Below, piece by piece: positions 13,701 to 29,227 of a stretch of DNA of 64,000 nt. The notes beneath the pieces were generated by a model that saw nothing but the letters and a program-made list of their open reading frames with translations, did not search any database and was not told where the DNA came from. The DNA is taken from positions 248,001 to 312,000 of the forward strand of contig JAQGBZ010000005.1 in NCBI GenBank assembly GCA_034687125.1, in the 5' to 3' direction. A program made the translations under genes and the position numbers. The DNA comes from Neelides folsomi (taxonomy: Eukaryota > Arthropoda > Collembola > Neelipleona > Neelidae). Numbering within the stretch: position 1 is the first letter of the stretch; each line of letters begins with the position of its first letter.

Positions 13701-15594
13701 AAAGCCCCTTTCTCATCATTATTTTATCTTTTCAAATTTAACACTGTGAGAAGGCGCAATCAATAATATAATTATGATTTTCTTTCTTCAAAGAATTTCA
13801 TAAGAGCTTTCATCTAAAGTACATAAAACACCGAATTGCCCTTGCTTAATACCTAGATACGTAGTATCTAGTATGTAAAATGAATATCAGAAATATTCTG
13901 ACTTTTATTTTGACAAGTTGATGGATGTTAAAAGGTGAATGAATAAAGTGAAAATAAAAGAATATTGGCCTTAGAAGTTCCTGAAGTTGAAAAATTGAAT
14001 TATGAGATAATAAATTTAAAAAATCTAAAAGAAAGGGAAATTAATAAAGGAGACAAAGGGAAGGAAAAGATTCATACGAATCCCAACTAGCATCAAGATG
14101 GGTAGAATGCACTAATTTACAATTCTCCAACTTGGCAGAAAAGACCGATGGGGCAAAAGAGGCTGATAATCAGGAAAGTGTCTGGTTTATATTCGTTTCA
14201 CAACATTTCCCCTTTCGTCTCTTGGGAAAATGGAGAAAAAATAGTTGAGTGGAATTCGATGAAAATCCTTAGGCGGATATATGTAACTCGAGTCATTATC
14301 TCATTATTCTCATTATATTGTCTTTCAAAAATGAGTAAAATATTGAAAGAGTGGGATTTGTATGGAGCCAAATTAGTGTGACAAATTGGGAATAGAAGGT
14401 CATAAATATATTTATTTCACAATTGTGAAGAATGCTCTGGAGTTGGAAACTGTGGGGAGGGATTGTGTGAAGGAATAAATGCTTCCAAAGGAGTCTCATT
14501 GCTCTTGGGCTTATTTATCAACTTTTCCATTTATTTGTCGCAAACCTTTTTTGCCGTCAGACTTTCCGAATGCATTTGGGCATAGGAAAGACGCCTGTAT
14601 TACTTTTCTCAATTCATATCCAAGAAATCTTTTCTTTATTCCAAATATCCTCCGGAAAGAGAATTCTCCCATGGTGGTTTTTTCTTCAACCTTTCTAGTT
14701 AAAGAGATTCAACTTCCTCCAACTTCTCTTTTCCTTTCAATTTACCAAAACTGGTTGCATTCATATAATAAGAAAAATCGGAGATTCAAATATCATTTTT
14801 CACTTTTTATTTCAATGGCTAACATACTTGATATTTAATACACATAATGTATTGCATCCAAATTGTCAACAAAAATGTAATAGGATATCCTATACAATAT
14901 TTTTTTACTAAAACATGTAATGCAAAGTGTAATGTATGTTTACGTATTTTATTAACTTTCTTTATAAATTCTTTTCTTGTAAAATTATTTATATACCTAA
15001 GCATATATAGATAAGTACTTATACATTAAGTATTTTTTATGTTATTCAATACATTTTTTAATTGATTTACCTTTTTCGTAAAAGTAGCAAGCGTGACAAA
15101 CAATAAAAGACTACAATTTTTATCTCTAACATTAAATGTATTGCAACAACTTTTTATAAATTGAATTTTATAAATTTAAACTTTTAATCGAATGGTTAAA
15201 GCCAAACTTTGTAATCTTCGAGTATGATTTTGAACATTGCTATTTATTCTTTAAACATTGTAAATATAACAGTTAAATTGTCCCTATTAAATAAATCAAC
15301 TTCGGTAAGATACATATTACTCATTTATCTATGGTATGTATGGTAAACGTATTATTGTACCTGTAATTACATAATCATTAACAAATTGGATTCGGTAAAT
15401 ATTTAAATATAAAAGAAGAAAATTAATTAACTAAATAATTAATTTGTATAGTTCATAATGTGTTTCACCTTATAAAAATATTAAAATCGTTTTAAAATTT
15501 TTGTATCATGTGCCAGCTAATGATAATTTCTTGCAAGTACTTTTATAACATTGATTTTTTGATTATCACAATGAATAAAAATGTTCCTTTGATA
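7734..15594. other. convergent intergenic spacer
   Basis: About 7.9 kb between the 3' ends of the Beat gene (+) and Tsf2 (-). It is AT-rich with TATA/ATAC-type low complexity, for example around 11460-11960 and 14820-15500. Several short ORFs (for example 9954..10334 on the minus strand and 10853..11089 on the plus strand) overlap in competing frames and show no family motif. Apart from a small MITE at 9497..9566 I see no element. A TTTATT at 15243 is a possible polyadenylation signal for Tsf2 on the minus strand. Confidence 0.5.
9497..9566. mobile_element. tiny TA-flanked MITE (mariner-like ends)
   Basis: A 70-bp element begins CAGGGTGCGTCAAAAGTTG and ends in its inverted copy; 17 of 19 bases match between the two ends. 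It is flanked on both sides by TA, the target site duplicated by Tc1/mariner transposases. The interior is about 30 bp and non-coding. It is best read as a minimal non-autonomous (MITE) or internally deleted mariner-type element. No other full copy is evident in the window. Confidence 0.7.
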
Positions 15595-18500
15595 TTATTC
15601 TAACATGCGAGCGAGTATGGGAATAAGAAAGAGACTGAAAGAGAAAAGGTTGAACGAGTTTTTAAGATTTGAAGCATGGTTGCAGTCGTCAATGTCCCGA
15701 ATAATTCGATTAGCATATTGTTGGTCATAAACAACGTCTTTGTTTGCAGTGACAAATCGCCCATATTGATCAATTTTTCTTGAGTTGTCTAAAGAAATCT
15801 CATCACTCAGTGGAACCAAACCTTCAGAAATGTCCTAAAATAAAGAAAATATTTTAAATTTAAATTTCCTTTAAATCTTACATTGTACTTTTATTTTACT
15901 TTTACATTTAGCTAACTTTTTAATTAATTGTGCTCTAATTAACAAAGTTGTAGGAACAGCCTTGGGATTTTATTTAATTGAATACTCTAGCTCATCCAAA
16001 CAAAGAATCAAGGAGAAAGTCTTGAATTCTTCCTTTTTTGCAAAGCTTAGCTTTTGGTCGGGAATAAAGGTAGAATGGATAAAATGGAGTTCGAAGGTTC
16101 AAATAAGTAAAAGAGTGAGGTTGGCGGAGAGAATGGAAGAAAAGCGAAGGTTCGGAAATGAATACCTTGAAGAGGAGATTGGGAACTCCGTAGTAAAGGC
16201 CAAAGAGTCGGAGAACGACTTGTTCTGTATGGAATGTAGAGGAGGCTCGAAGAAGAGTAATCCGTATGTCTTCCCTTTCGTAAAAGTCCTTATCCTCACT
16301 CGTGATCACTTTATCCGATGGAATTTTCCCCCAATGGCATTGACGAAACTCGGTGATGGACCGAGTCGGGCCTATTGGACAAACCAGGCGGAAATTGGAC
16401 GAGACGAGTCCTTGGGCCCAAGTAGCATTGGCAAATCCATCTAAAACACATTTTTGATTTAACATTTTTCGCATGATAACTTTTGTAAATAACTTAAGTA
16501 AACATTTTAAACTCTCAGACTTAATCGTTAAAACATTAGAAAAAGTTTTCCTTAATGATGGTTGACTCATTATATCTGTATTTGTATTTATTTGTATTTA
16601 TTTATATATGTATTTATATTTTTCGTTGGGGTTGGATGAGTTTTGGGGTGGAATTTGTTGTTTGAGAAGCCTTGGCCTCTCGGGCTTTCTTCACTCACCG
16701 GTATTAAGTAAAGGAGTGAGATGGTCCGTGAAAGCAACATCTGCGTTCAAAGTGGGGAGACAGCGGAAAGCCCCCAAATCACCGTAGAATCCCTCCAATT
16801 CATTATTTGCACAGAATGTCTCAGGATTTACTCCGCCGGGGAGGTCTAAGGAGAAGAATTTAAATATTTATTTGGACTTTCATTGAAGGCGGGTTGGGCG
16901 ATCCGCCGCGGATCAGTGGAAAATTATGTTTACCAAGTCTTGACTCCTCGGATTAAGAACGAATTAAACAAATACAAAGATGTATTAACCATTTATAACT
17001 CCATGCATAATATACGATATCATTCTGTAATATATGACATGTACCACACTGATACTTACTGAAACATACAATACAAAATAATTTATAAGAGGTTTTTCTT
17101 TTATCCATTATAAATCATGTAGGAAGTTAGGCAAAACTGATATACAAGTCTCAAGTTACCTAAATGTAGTATAGCTTTTCTTGTGTGCGTGTGATGTAAA
17201 GTAGAAATGGAAGATATATCAAAAATACACAATAGGAATTAGCTGATTTAGCTGAAAAGATTAATGTTTAAATACGAACTTATAGCCCTAAATGAAAATT
17301 TGAAAAATCCTTACAAATACGCACGTATAAGAGTAATATATTTATATTGATTGATGCGTGTGTACTATGTAGTATACATTACCATATATTGGTATATTGT
17401 GAATATCATCATAATACATCATTATATAGGAAAGATATTACATGGGTGGTATAATATTGTGAATAAACTTGATATATAAATTGTACGTGAGGAACGGACT
17501 AAGCATCTCGTATTTTATTCGCATATATCAAGGTAGAAGATCTGTATCTTTGTATTGTGTTTTTCCGTTCGAATGCCGAGAATCCAGAATTTACATCGTC
17601 GGCGGGGGAATCCCCAAAGGATTGGATTCGAGCTGAGGCTAAACCCTCGCCAACGTGCGGAAGAGGGCATTTATATAAGTTAAGCATTAAATTGGAGGAA
17701 ATTGAAGACAGACCCAAATTAGTGCCAACGCAGAGCGAACAGAGTGACTCTGGAAGATTAAGCTCAGGATCCCGGGCACCAGGGATGCAGCTTCCAGAGA
17801 AGTAACCCGCCAGAGCCCGGCCGAACCTGCATCTGCTTGGGAAGATTTGGTAGGCGTCGCGGAGGGTTATAATCGGGATGTTCCATCCGCTCAGGCTGTG
17901 GGCAGAATGAGAATCCGACATGAAGCCCCGAGAGGATTCCCCTCATTTTTAATTACAAACCTCCCCTAATTGGAAACGGAATTGAGGGAGATCAATCTGT
18001 GTTACGGATAGGGATTTTTTTATCAAGTGGCCCATTGAGGCCAACCGAACCGATTATTCCCTAATACTTTCCCAAACTTTTCTCTAATTTCTTAAGAGTC
18101 AAAGACTTCTCACATCCTTCCACTTTCACGTTCAAACTTGGAAAGGACAAGAATGGCCTTGAGGTCCTCTTGGGGGAAATGAAAGGTATTTGGAAAATTA
18201 TAATTTCCTGTAAATATTTTACAATCAAAAGGAACAAAAAACTATTGTTTTCCAATTCTGGGAAATGAATCAATGGCGTTTACCTTGAAACAGAGCCGTG
18301 ACATGAGCGCTTCCCTTTCAAATCCGAAATGGATTGAATTCCAGAATCAGATCTAACCACAGCGACAGTGTAGCGTGAAGCATCTGTTTCTTCGTCGCCA
18401 AATCGTTCTGCTTCAGATAGGATCGGGTTGAGTCGATATTTCCTAAAAAGATTAATAGCCAATTAGCTAATAAGTCAAGTTCTTGGAAATTTGCAATTCT

Positions 18501-21500
18501 GCACTTCCGAAACTTGTATTTATTATCAGGCTACCTTGAAGCCAAGAAAGCATCTCGGGCGTCCACACTCATAATGTCAGCTTGACCTGTAGCTATCTTG
18601 AGCATGCAATCGTTTTTTCCATCGCCTAAAACGCAGTCAAAAAATGGCAAAATCCTCCGTCCAGCCGCTGCCATTCGAAGTCCCATACATTTCTGTTTTT
18701 CAACTTCACTCCGAACGCAAAAACGAACAGAGCGCCTGTTGGGACACGAAGGTTTCTCGATCGTCACTGTGTAATTTCCTCGGTCAAGGTAAACCAGTGG
18801 GGTAACAGTTTGGGCCAAGGCTGCCGGAACATGAAACTCCACTTCATTGTCTCGCGGTTCAAACTCAAGAATGTCCACGAGCCAAGAGAAAGGCTGAGAT
18901 TGAACCACAGTTGAACCCAAGTTTTTATGTAGAGTGATTTGAGCCTGAAGATCCGAAATAATTCCCGGGGCTAATAGGCGGTTTGTCGACAAAAAAGCCT
19001 TCCATGGTCGTCCAGCCCAAGTACAAGGAACATCAGTAGATAAAGGAAGACTTGACCCATCGGCGCATAAGAAGGAATATTCTCCGGTATTTGGAGTTAC
19101 TGGTTGTTGGCCGTTATTGAGAGGATTTGTAGCTAGTGATCAGAAAAAGGTCATTTAATGAGAATAAGTAATGTTAGGGTCAAAAACAGTTTGTTCGACA
19201 CTAACCAACAATAATACTCTACTAATAGTAATACCATATTTTCTGTTATATCATATAAAGGACAAATATTTTTATATGTAATATTACGTAGGCGGTAGTA
19301 CATACATATTATATACTGATACTAGATATTTATGTAATATAAGAAGTATAACAATGAGTTTTTGTAAGTTATTAAACATGGGAAAAATAGTTAGAGAATT
19401 TATATAGGATTCATAATGATTGAGAGTGTGAGAGTTGTAAAAGTGCTGACCCTGTGACTGGCCGGTTTGTATTTGTTGGCCAAAGAATTGATAGACGGTT
19501 TCCAACTTGGTCCAAGCGACATCGCCACCATTCTCTGTCAAGCATCTGAGCGAACCACGAAATCCCGCGTGCCTGTCACTCTCCTGACACTCCCTTGGAT
19601 TCCGGCACATCTCGCAAAGTCTTGAGTAGCGGGCCTCTGGAAAGATATTTTGCATAATGAAATTCAGAGGACCCTTCGGTGTTTTTTCCACAATACGTCT
19701 TTCATAAAAACGTGGATTTGATCCATTCCATTATTTCAGGGCTTACTTAGTTGTCGGTCTGTGCTCGCGTCGCCCGGGACCCATTCACCAGCAGCACAGG
19801 AAGCTCCAAAGAAATCCGAGGCGGCTGCCAACTCCCTCTCAATTGTAGTCGTGTCAGGGCCACAGTACTTGATCATCACGCCCTTTTGCATTAGCCGACT
19901 TATAGGCACTTCCCAACCGGAAGTCCTTCCAAAGGCCGTGTGACACGACTTCTTCCCCCGGAGGTCTCCCAGACTCCGAATTCGGGCGCTATTCCGAACC
20001 ACCGCCACCGGCTCGTATCGAAACGACCCTAAAAACACAGAGTCAACTCCAGGGACGGTTCCATGCATAAATCCTCACCGCCTCATAAAAACCCACATAA
20101 AGATAAAGGAGTGGAGGAAGCTGAAGGGACTTACGCACTCACTCTGATAACAAGGACAAATTGATTTTTTACACAAAGACCAATTACCGGCCGCTTTGCT
20201 AATCTCATTTCGCCGTGAGGGGCTCAATCATTGGATGATACGTGCACTTAATAGACATTACTTGTGAGATGGGTTACGTGTGAAGAAGATCGAAGATCAC
20301 ATTACGCCATGTTTATACACTCAAATCATAGACATTTGAAGACATTGAAAGAATGTTGGGCGGGACCGTTTTTGTCTCATGCTGAGAGTTGGATAAATTC
20401 AAAGAAGCTTCTTTTTAATCCATAAGTTACAGAGGGTTTGTGCGATTCTGACTCTCTCACTTTTCCTTTGTTACTTTTTTTATCCGGTTTGAAAAAATGG
20501 GAATATAACAAGAAGACATCTCGGCCTGCTTGTTATCAGATAATCAAAGAGAGAGCAAAACTAAATGAATAAATTGTAACAATAGCATATAAGCAATTTT
20601 ATATAATGGTATGAGTTTCCTTTGAATTCCTTTTATGTCTATTTCATTTTAATTTCATTTTTAGAACTATAAAGTCCATTGCGTTTATAATACATGTGCA
20701 AAAAATTCTGTCTTGAGAATAGACTTAAGAATTTTAAAAGTATTGAATAGTTTTTATATGCACATAAGTAGGAGCTGCTTTACTTTGCTCTTCTTTAATT
20801 TAATTTTCCATTACTGATATCATGAGAGAAATTGTATTAAATTCGAAATTCATTAAGTTTGTTTTTACCAGCTTGCCTAGCCGCAGTTCTAATTTCAGTG
20901 ACGACAAAGAAAGCATCATGGAAGAATCGGTGTGCTACATAAATTTCTTCTGGTTCCAAAATGACAAAATCAGCTTCTCCTCGAGTAATTCTTCCAATAC
21001 AATCAATTCTGAAATTCATAGGAAATAAGTTATTGTAACTTGTTATTGCTAATTGTTAATTTTATGTTTTTGTTTCGAATTTGGATGATTGGATGTTTGT
21101 TTGATTAATGATTGCATGTACAAATAATAAATACATAAAATATAATGGTTTTATCCGTATGATACATATGTGCTTCATATCTTTTTCAATTACATACACT
21201 GTATAATTAATATTTCGCGTGTTGGAAATGAACTTCTTAAAACATTATCTTCATGATTCATCGAAGGACGCTGAAACAATAATTTTGGAAAATTGCAGTT
21301 TAAGTATTAAAATATCTAAATCTTTCTCATAGCAGATATATTCGTATTTTATGCTTCGCATATTTAAATATGTTGAATTATTTAATTTTATTCATAATGT
21401 ACGATAAATAAATAAACATCATGTGACATGAATCATTCTCATACCTAAGTACATGTATTTATGTTAAATCATTTTTACGCTTAAATAGCTAGAAGATTTC

Positions 21501-24500
21501 TTAATAGATCAGGGAATAAGTTAATTTTTAGATCACGCTGCTCTGACTAACCAAACTCTCAATATGAGTAACTTCATAGGGTTCAATTTTTACGATTTCT
21601 GCATAATTTTAATCCTTACATTTTCTATGAAGTTTAATTGCAAATTTTAATGATAATAAAAGTATAACCGCACAACCACACAAGTTACATATAAAAATGT
21701 TTTATTGCATTATGTATGTACGTATGTACATTTAAAAAATTAACCTATTTCTTTTTCTATTCTTTAAGTTTCAACCTTTCAACGCTTCATCATGTTTTAA
21801 GTAATCATTCATTGTAATTCTTGAATTAAAGTTACAGAAAACTTTGCGTGTTCTTTAAATTTTTGCTACATGAACCCTTGAGCGAATTCTCACCATTTTG
21901 CATCACATTCACCTGGATGTGTTTCCCTCGTTTATTTAGCAATTCTCTTATTGTTCTTTACATTAAACTTGTGTTTTAAGATTGTTTTGACTCTGATTTG
22001 AGTCCTGTGTGAGGTTGTCCCAGACTCCAGAACTCTTTTAGGTTTTTATTACCGAACACCTCTAAGAATGATGGTGGTAAATGATGTATTTCACCAAATT
22101 CTTTTCCTTCATCATCCTTCCTGACTAAATGGCTCCAAGGAATTTGTTCAAGCTCTTACTTTTACGCGAGATTACTAATTACGTTCTTATGTCACGCATT
22201 GTGTTGATAACTTAAATGGCGCATAGGGAAAGACCTCGTTTCTGTCCAAGTTTATGTTCTGATCCATTTGGGCATTTTTTCCTCCCCCTATCAGCGACAT
22301 AAATCTGAGAGCGCATCCTATTCATTTGCTCATATACAAAATACATATGCAATTCGTATTTATTTAGATAGTTCAATGATACAAAAAATATAGAAAAGGA
22401 TGGTCATTTAATTTGAAAGCGGTACTTGCCAATCCTCATATGTATTTGCTATGTCGTTAATCATGTAGTTAAAAGGTAAGTATATTATTTATATGAATTG
22501 CAAAGAGCCGCGGATCGTTTATCTCTTCATATCTAAAGTAGGAGTTAAAGAGCGTCTTTGAGAGACATATCCAGGGCCATTGTCGACTTAAGTGATGGCC
22601 ATGGTCATTCATTTTTTAGAGCAATATGATCTCCTAATATTAATAATAAACCGAAATAACAAGCGAAGAGAATCCTTTTTTATAATTTATACTTTTAGAT
22701 ACTTCAAAGTGACAAATCCTTAATGGTATTTACCACACTGCTTATAAGCTTTATCTCTTATTTGATTGTACCTCACATGAGCACAATACAGAAAAGAGAT
22801 AATAATACTTACAACTCGGAGTAGACTGGTTTAATGGATGGAAATTCCTTTTTTGCCACTTTCATTTTCCGAATTATTAAGGGCTTCATCACACCCTCGT
22901 CTTAACTGCCTTCTTTTATCTCTTTTAAGCCCTCTGGCCATATTTCATTTCCAGGATGCCAAGGGTGAGCCTTAAAATTACCACTGTGGTTTAAATAATG
23001 AAATGATGTAATAAATAATTTTAAATACTCACTTGTCATTGGCCGGGACACAATCAATTCGACCTCCTTGTGTGGAAGCATCGGACACCATTTGTTGACA
23101 TAAAATTAGTAAGACATCAGGCACGCAGAGTCGATCTGTCAAGGCAATGGCTCATTAAAATTTTCAAAGTTTCCATTCATTTTCTTCATTATTCATTATT
23201 CACAACCGTGCGTTACGGACTTATGGAGTAAAGCGAAAGTATTGTAATTTACATAATCACAGGAAAAGCTCAAGCAAAAGCATACTTGGACTTGAGATGT
23301 AAATTAATACTCAAAGTGTATGAAGAGTGATGATGAGCGACAGACGACAGAAACACAATTTACTGTCTTTTAAACAAAGGAACTCTTTTATTCAATTAAT
23401 AGCCTTGTCTATGTTATGCTTTTTTCACTAGGACTATAAAAATATAGAAATGTCAAGAATGAGTTTAAAGAATAATAAATTGGCCATAACTTTTTATATT
23501 TATGCACATTAAGAATAGATAGGAATTCATATATTTATCTGTATGAATGAGAATCCCAATAGTTTTCTTTCACCAAATTATTATAGGAATAAAAGGGTGT
23601 ATAATGTAGGGTTTAAAAGCATACTCTAGTTAGTCTAGTTATTAAAATATTTTATGTGAATTTAAACGATAATACAATTGAAGTGCAAGTTGCAAAATAA
23701 TATGAGAAACATTGAGACATCAAGACGTAAATCAAGACAAATCTACAACCTTCCACCTTGAAACTTTTAAAAATGAAAACAATGGGTCTTAAACTCTCAA
23801 ATGAAAAATATTGTCCTTATTTATTTAGATGGTCTTAACTTTTAATTATTAAACTTGTTAACACCTTTTAACAATTTCAATGAAAAATTTGAAATTGAGG
23901 AACTCGATTGATAAACAAGAATAAGAATATTTGATGAATTTGAAAATAGGAGAAAGCAAATGAACTTTAGAAAATTTACAAATTAAATGAATGAGAAAAA
24001 TTTAAAGAGCAACAGGACATGGTGTGAATGTTTAAAACTCATTTTCATAAAACGAGTATTGTCATTGACACCGTCACTGCTCAAAGAAGCTATCAGTTTA
24101 ATTCAAGTATAAATTTTAAATAATTTCTTCATTCTAAGTAAAATACATGAGTCAGGATTTGGAAGTGTCTTAAAACAGTTGCTGTACGAATGAATAGAAT
24201 AAAGAACGGTAACATTGAAAGTTTGAAAGGGAGGTTAACGAATCTTCTCGGATCTTCCAGATAATTTTAAAATGAATGGAAATAAATTGTCCAAGAGAAT
24301 AAATCAACACAGTTTTGATATATTGCACAATAGAGTATAGCTTCTTCTCAAATAAGTATCAAATCATGTAAATAATACAAAAATCTAGAATGTCTAGAAT
24401 ATAGAGTAGAGTATGTATTTGTAGACCACATATCTCTTAACTTTAAACTTGAATGCTAATAATGAGTGAAGAGCATATAGACTTTCATAAAGTAAATTAA

Positions 24501-25678
24501 AGTTTACTTTAACTTGACATGCCAAATATCCTAAAATTAATTCATTATTTATAAGTAGAGTATGTATACAATGTTTGTAAATGGAAATTATAAATACGAG
24601 CTCATGATCTCAGCTTTGTCTCTCATCTCATGAATCATTTATTTTTGGAGAAAAAACAAACAGAACTGATTTCTTCACTGTAAATTGACTAATTATTTTT
24701 ATATACTTTTTTCATTAACATTCAGAGATTGTGTTTGCCACATAAAAATAAAAGGTAGCTGACTCAAAAAGTGTCATTTTTAAATCCTAGAATTTGAAAT
24801 TAAAGTGAAAAGAATATTATGCAGATGACAAATTCTTGACTTTATTATAGAGGTTAAATATATAAAAATGTAGTTGAAATCATTGAAAAATTCCAAACTG
24901 CCAATGAGATTCGGGTATACTTTTCAAGTCGTTAACAAATCCACCCTTGACACCTTTGCTCTTAAAATCTTAAAGTGACTTTGTCTCTTGATTTTATTTT
25001 CGCCAAGGCTATCCCTTTTCCTCATGCTTGATTCATTCAAGTTTATGTTTTTGCCCTATGGTTCTCTCAATTATTTTTAAATTCAAAACAAGATAACTTT
25101 ACTTCGTATTTGCAAAATACTTATTATTCTGATAAGCAACACATAAGCAAACAGTTTATCAACTTCATTTTTAGAATGCTTTACTCTATATAAACATGAG
25201 CAAATTTATTCGAGCACATACTCATACAATCATATAATACCCATATTAAATACCATATTAGTTCCCGTACGAGTACTAGCATTCAAAGGAGAAACTTAAA
25301 AATTATGGATAAGTCTAAAGTTATGAATGTTTGAATCTTATGTATAAATATCGAAAAAAAACAATCAAATATAATGGGCTATAAAGTATAATAGACATTT
25401 TAGGATAAACAGTAGAATGCAATTTGAGTTCAATATTCGTAAACAAGTGTGAAATTGTGCATTATGAATTAAGTTACGAAGTATGTAATTATTTATAAGA
25501 AGCACGAAAAATAAACCGCAAAGTAATTCCGAGTCAAACCTCAGAGAGTCAATCAAGAAAATGGGTTTTAGTTGGACTTACATCGTGTGGCAATCTGTGT
25601 CAAAGTTGGTCGGACGAAGGTCCCAAGGTAAAAAAGGAGCAGAGTCCAGGCAAAGGCGGAGAATGACCACCGTCTCAT
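15595..25678 (-). CDS. Tsf2: melanotransferrin-type transferrin 2, GPI-anchored
   Basis: Eleven exons join with matching phases: complement(15595..15834, 16166..16440, 16699..16845, 17714..17895, 18284..18442, 18535..19132, 19451..19636, 19747..20028, 20869..21008, 23033..23135, 25582..25678), giving 2409 nt and 802 residues, close to the family's usual length. Exon 1 (ATG at 25678) encodes a signal peptide starting MRRWSFSAFAWTLLLFYLG and ends at a strong GTAAGT donor. Lobe 1 (about residues 33-345) shows YRLCVPDV, GEADFVILEPEEIYVA, RYEPVAVV, GKKSCHTAFGRTSGW and GGDVAWTKLETVYQFFG. Lobe 2 (about 360-740) shows GQADIMSVDARDAF, RYTVAVVRSDSG, SGWNIPI, GYFSGSCIPGA, GAFRCL and YYGVPNLLFKD. The C-terminus (CNHASNLKNS, then a hydrophobic stretch) is a GPI signal. 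Insect Tsf2 is an epithelial iron-binding protein needed for septate junctions. Several iron and anion ligands are replaced here; see findings. The first two introns are about 2 kb each. Confidence 0.95.
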
Positions 25679-27656
25679 TTTCCCTCCTATGTAATTCCCT
25701 CCCGGGCACTTTGGCAAAGTGTAAAGTTTTGATTATAACCACTACAACTATTTACTCAACGTTTCTTTCTAAAACCTCGCACAATCCAGGTTGTTTATAA
25801 TTTCCCTTCAGGACAAAGTTTTGAAGAAGATTTCAAAGTCCATTAGATTTCATCTAGACCTTTACACCTCGGTGGTTCTCTCTTTTCTGAATAATTCTAA
25901 ATCTTGTGAGATGGAGAAAAACAATGTATGTAACGTATGTTATTGAAGATTTTTACCGACCCAGTGCAATTTTGTATAAATTGAATATTGTTGATAGATG
26001 CAGTTTTTTGAATATCTAATAAGTAAGATGTTGTTTATAAAGTTTATCTCGACAAGAGCTTGTTATTTGAACTGAGGTCTTGAAAACACCGAGTTGGTAA
26101 ATCTGTAGCAGAGAAGACCAATGTATTATTGAAGCTTTTACATGTGAGTCAAATTGAATGGTTAATCTGATGAGGGAGAGAATCCTCTTCCTCCCACACT
26201 CCCTATTTTTTCCTTGTAGATTGAGAAACTGAAAATTGGAGGAAAGTTGTGCGTTTGTGAGAGTGTAGGCACAACCTATTCCATTGTCTCTTCAATCCTC
26301 AACATCTCGTGTCCAATTGTAATTGGGGAGGAATGGGGGAAATGTCGAAGGGTAGTTTAATGTCTGTATTAGAACAACTCTCTGTTTTGTTCCTCTGAAG
26401 GAAGAATTGTTGAAGCACCTTGCAGGTCCGAGGGTTGAAAACAACTGGAGAGCGGAGAGAATAAGCGAATTAACTTTGCCTCATTGAAGCCTCATGATGG
26501 CTGAGTTATTCCTCTGATTACTCATTTTTTCCCAATTCCCAGGAGTCAAGGGAGTAAATTAGAATTCCCGACGCGAGGTAGCTTATGAGATGCAGGTGAG
26601 TCGGCGGAGGGGACAAGGAGTCAGGAGACGCTGAATACGAGAAGCCTCTTAGCCTAAGAGTCTTAGGACTCATTCAATCCTCATGCAAATAGGAACAACA
26701 ATGGGAATAAAGCTCTGGTTGAATGTTTTAATAACGCTACCTGCTACTTCACTACTTGTGACATTCTCCCGAGGCTTTCTGAGGAAATATTTAACTTTAA
26801 TGGCGAATAGAATTAACGTGTGGAAATGTTCGAATAAGATCTGAATTATAGTGAATCTGTTCATGTATCCATCGTGTTTATTATGTTATTTCATTATAAA
26901 TACCTTCATTTTCACTCATTTGCTTTAAAGTCTCTTGGCATGGGGCAGATTTGAAACGACCACAGCAGATTTGGTCAACGAATGCATAATTTGAGCGTAT
27001 ACGAAAGCGTATTATACAAAACATTATTATTTATTATTATTGCTTCTGATTTGTTCCTCATTGAAGAGTGAACTTTAATACAAACAAAATATTTCATAAG
27101 ATTTACAACATTTACAAGTTAGTGATATTCATGAATAACTTTTCACATGAAAAAATTTCTGTTAATATCCTACTTCTCACTCATTTTCCACATTTGTTAC
27201 TCAAAATCAAAATACAGTTTTATACTAAACAAACTAAACCTACACTTACCAACTTACTACATATTATGCAAAGTATGGTTCATATGCTAATTAACAAAGT
27301 GTTTAAACGATATTGTAAACTTTGCCACTTGCCACACATACACCAACATTAACAACAACATTATGCAAACCGATTGAATATTGATCATGTCATTAACTAT
27401 AATTTACAAATAAACACCCAGTAATAAATCGATCCTTTATTAACGTTAAATTGCCACCAATTACACATGTATTAAACAAACTACATGACATGACGTCTAG
27501 ATAAACTATTGTATAATGCAATATTTCTAAAATTAGTAAACCTTACAATAATTACAAATGAGCTAAATGACAATAATCAAAATAATCATATACATAATCA
27601 CCTCACACAGCATGTAATATGTAAATATTCGAATATCTAATCTCTATTCAATGAAG
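25679..27656. other. intergenic region between divergent Tsf2 and Arf1
   Basis: The Tsf2 start (minus strand) and the Arf1 5' leader (plus strand) point away from each other, so regulatory sequence of both should lie here. The Tsf2 ATG is preceded by a purine-rich leader with a possible 3' splice site (ACATAG|GAGGG) a few bases upstream. The rest is AT-rich or purine-rich. ORFs such as 26670..26864 (minus) and 27068..27352 (plus) show no recognisable domain. Confidence 0.45.
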
Positions 27657-27682
27657 CTTCATTTGCTTCATTTGCTTCATTT
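27657..27682. repeat. short 9-bp tandem repeat (CTTCATTTG x3)
   Basis: Almost three copies of CTTCATTTG lie just upstream of the GC-richer stretch that probably forms the Arf1 5' untranslated exon. It could be promoter-proximal but nothing more can be said. Confidence 0.6.

Positions 27683-29227
<1,545 letters not shown>

Noticed and set aside
15962-16570. 160-codon plus-strand ORF and extended minus-strand ORF
   Set aside because: The minus frame contains the real Tsf2 exon 16166..16440; the plus ORF is its antisense shadow and the extra parts lie in introns.
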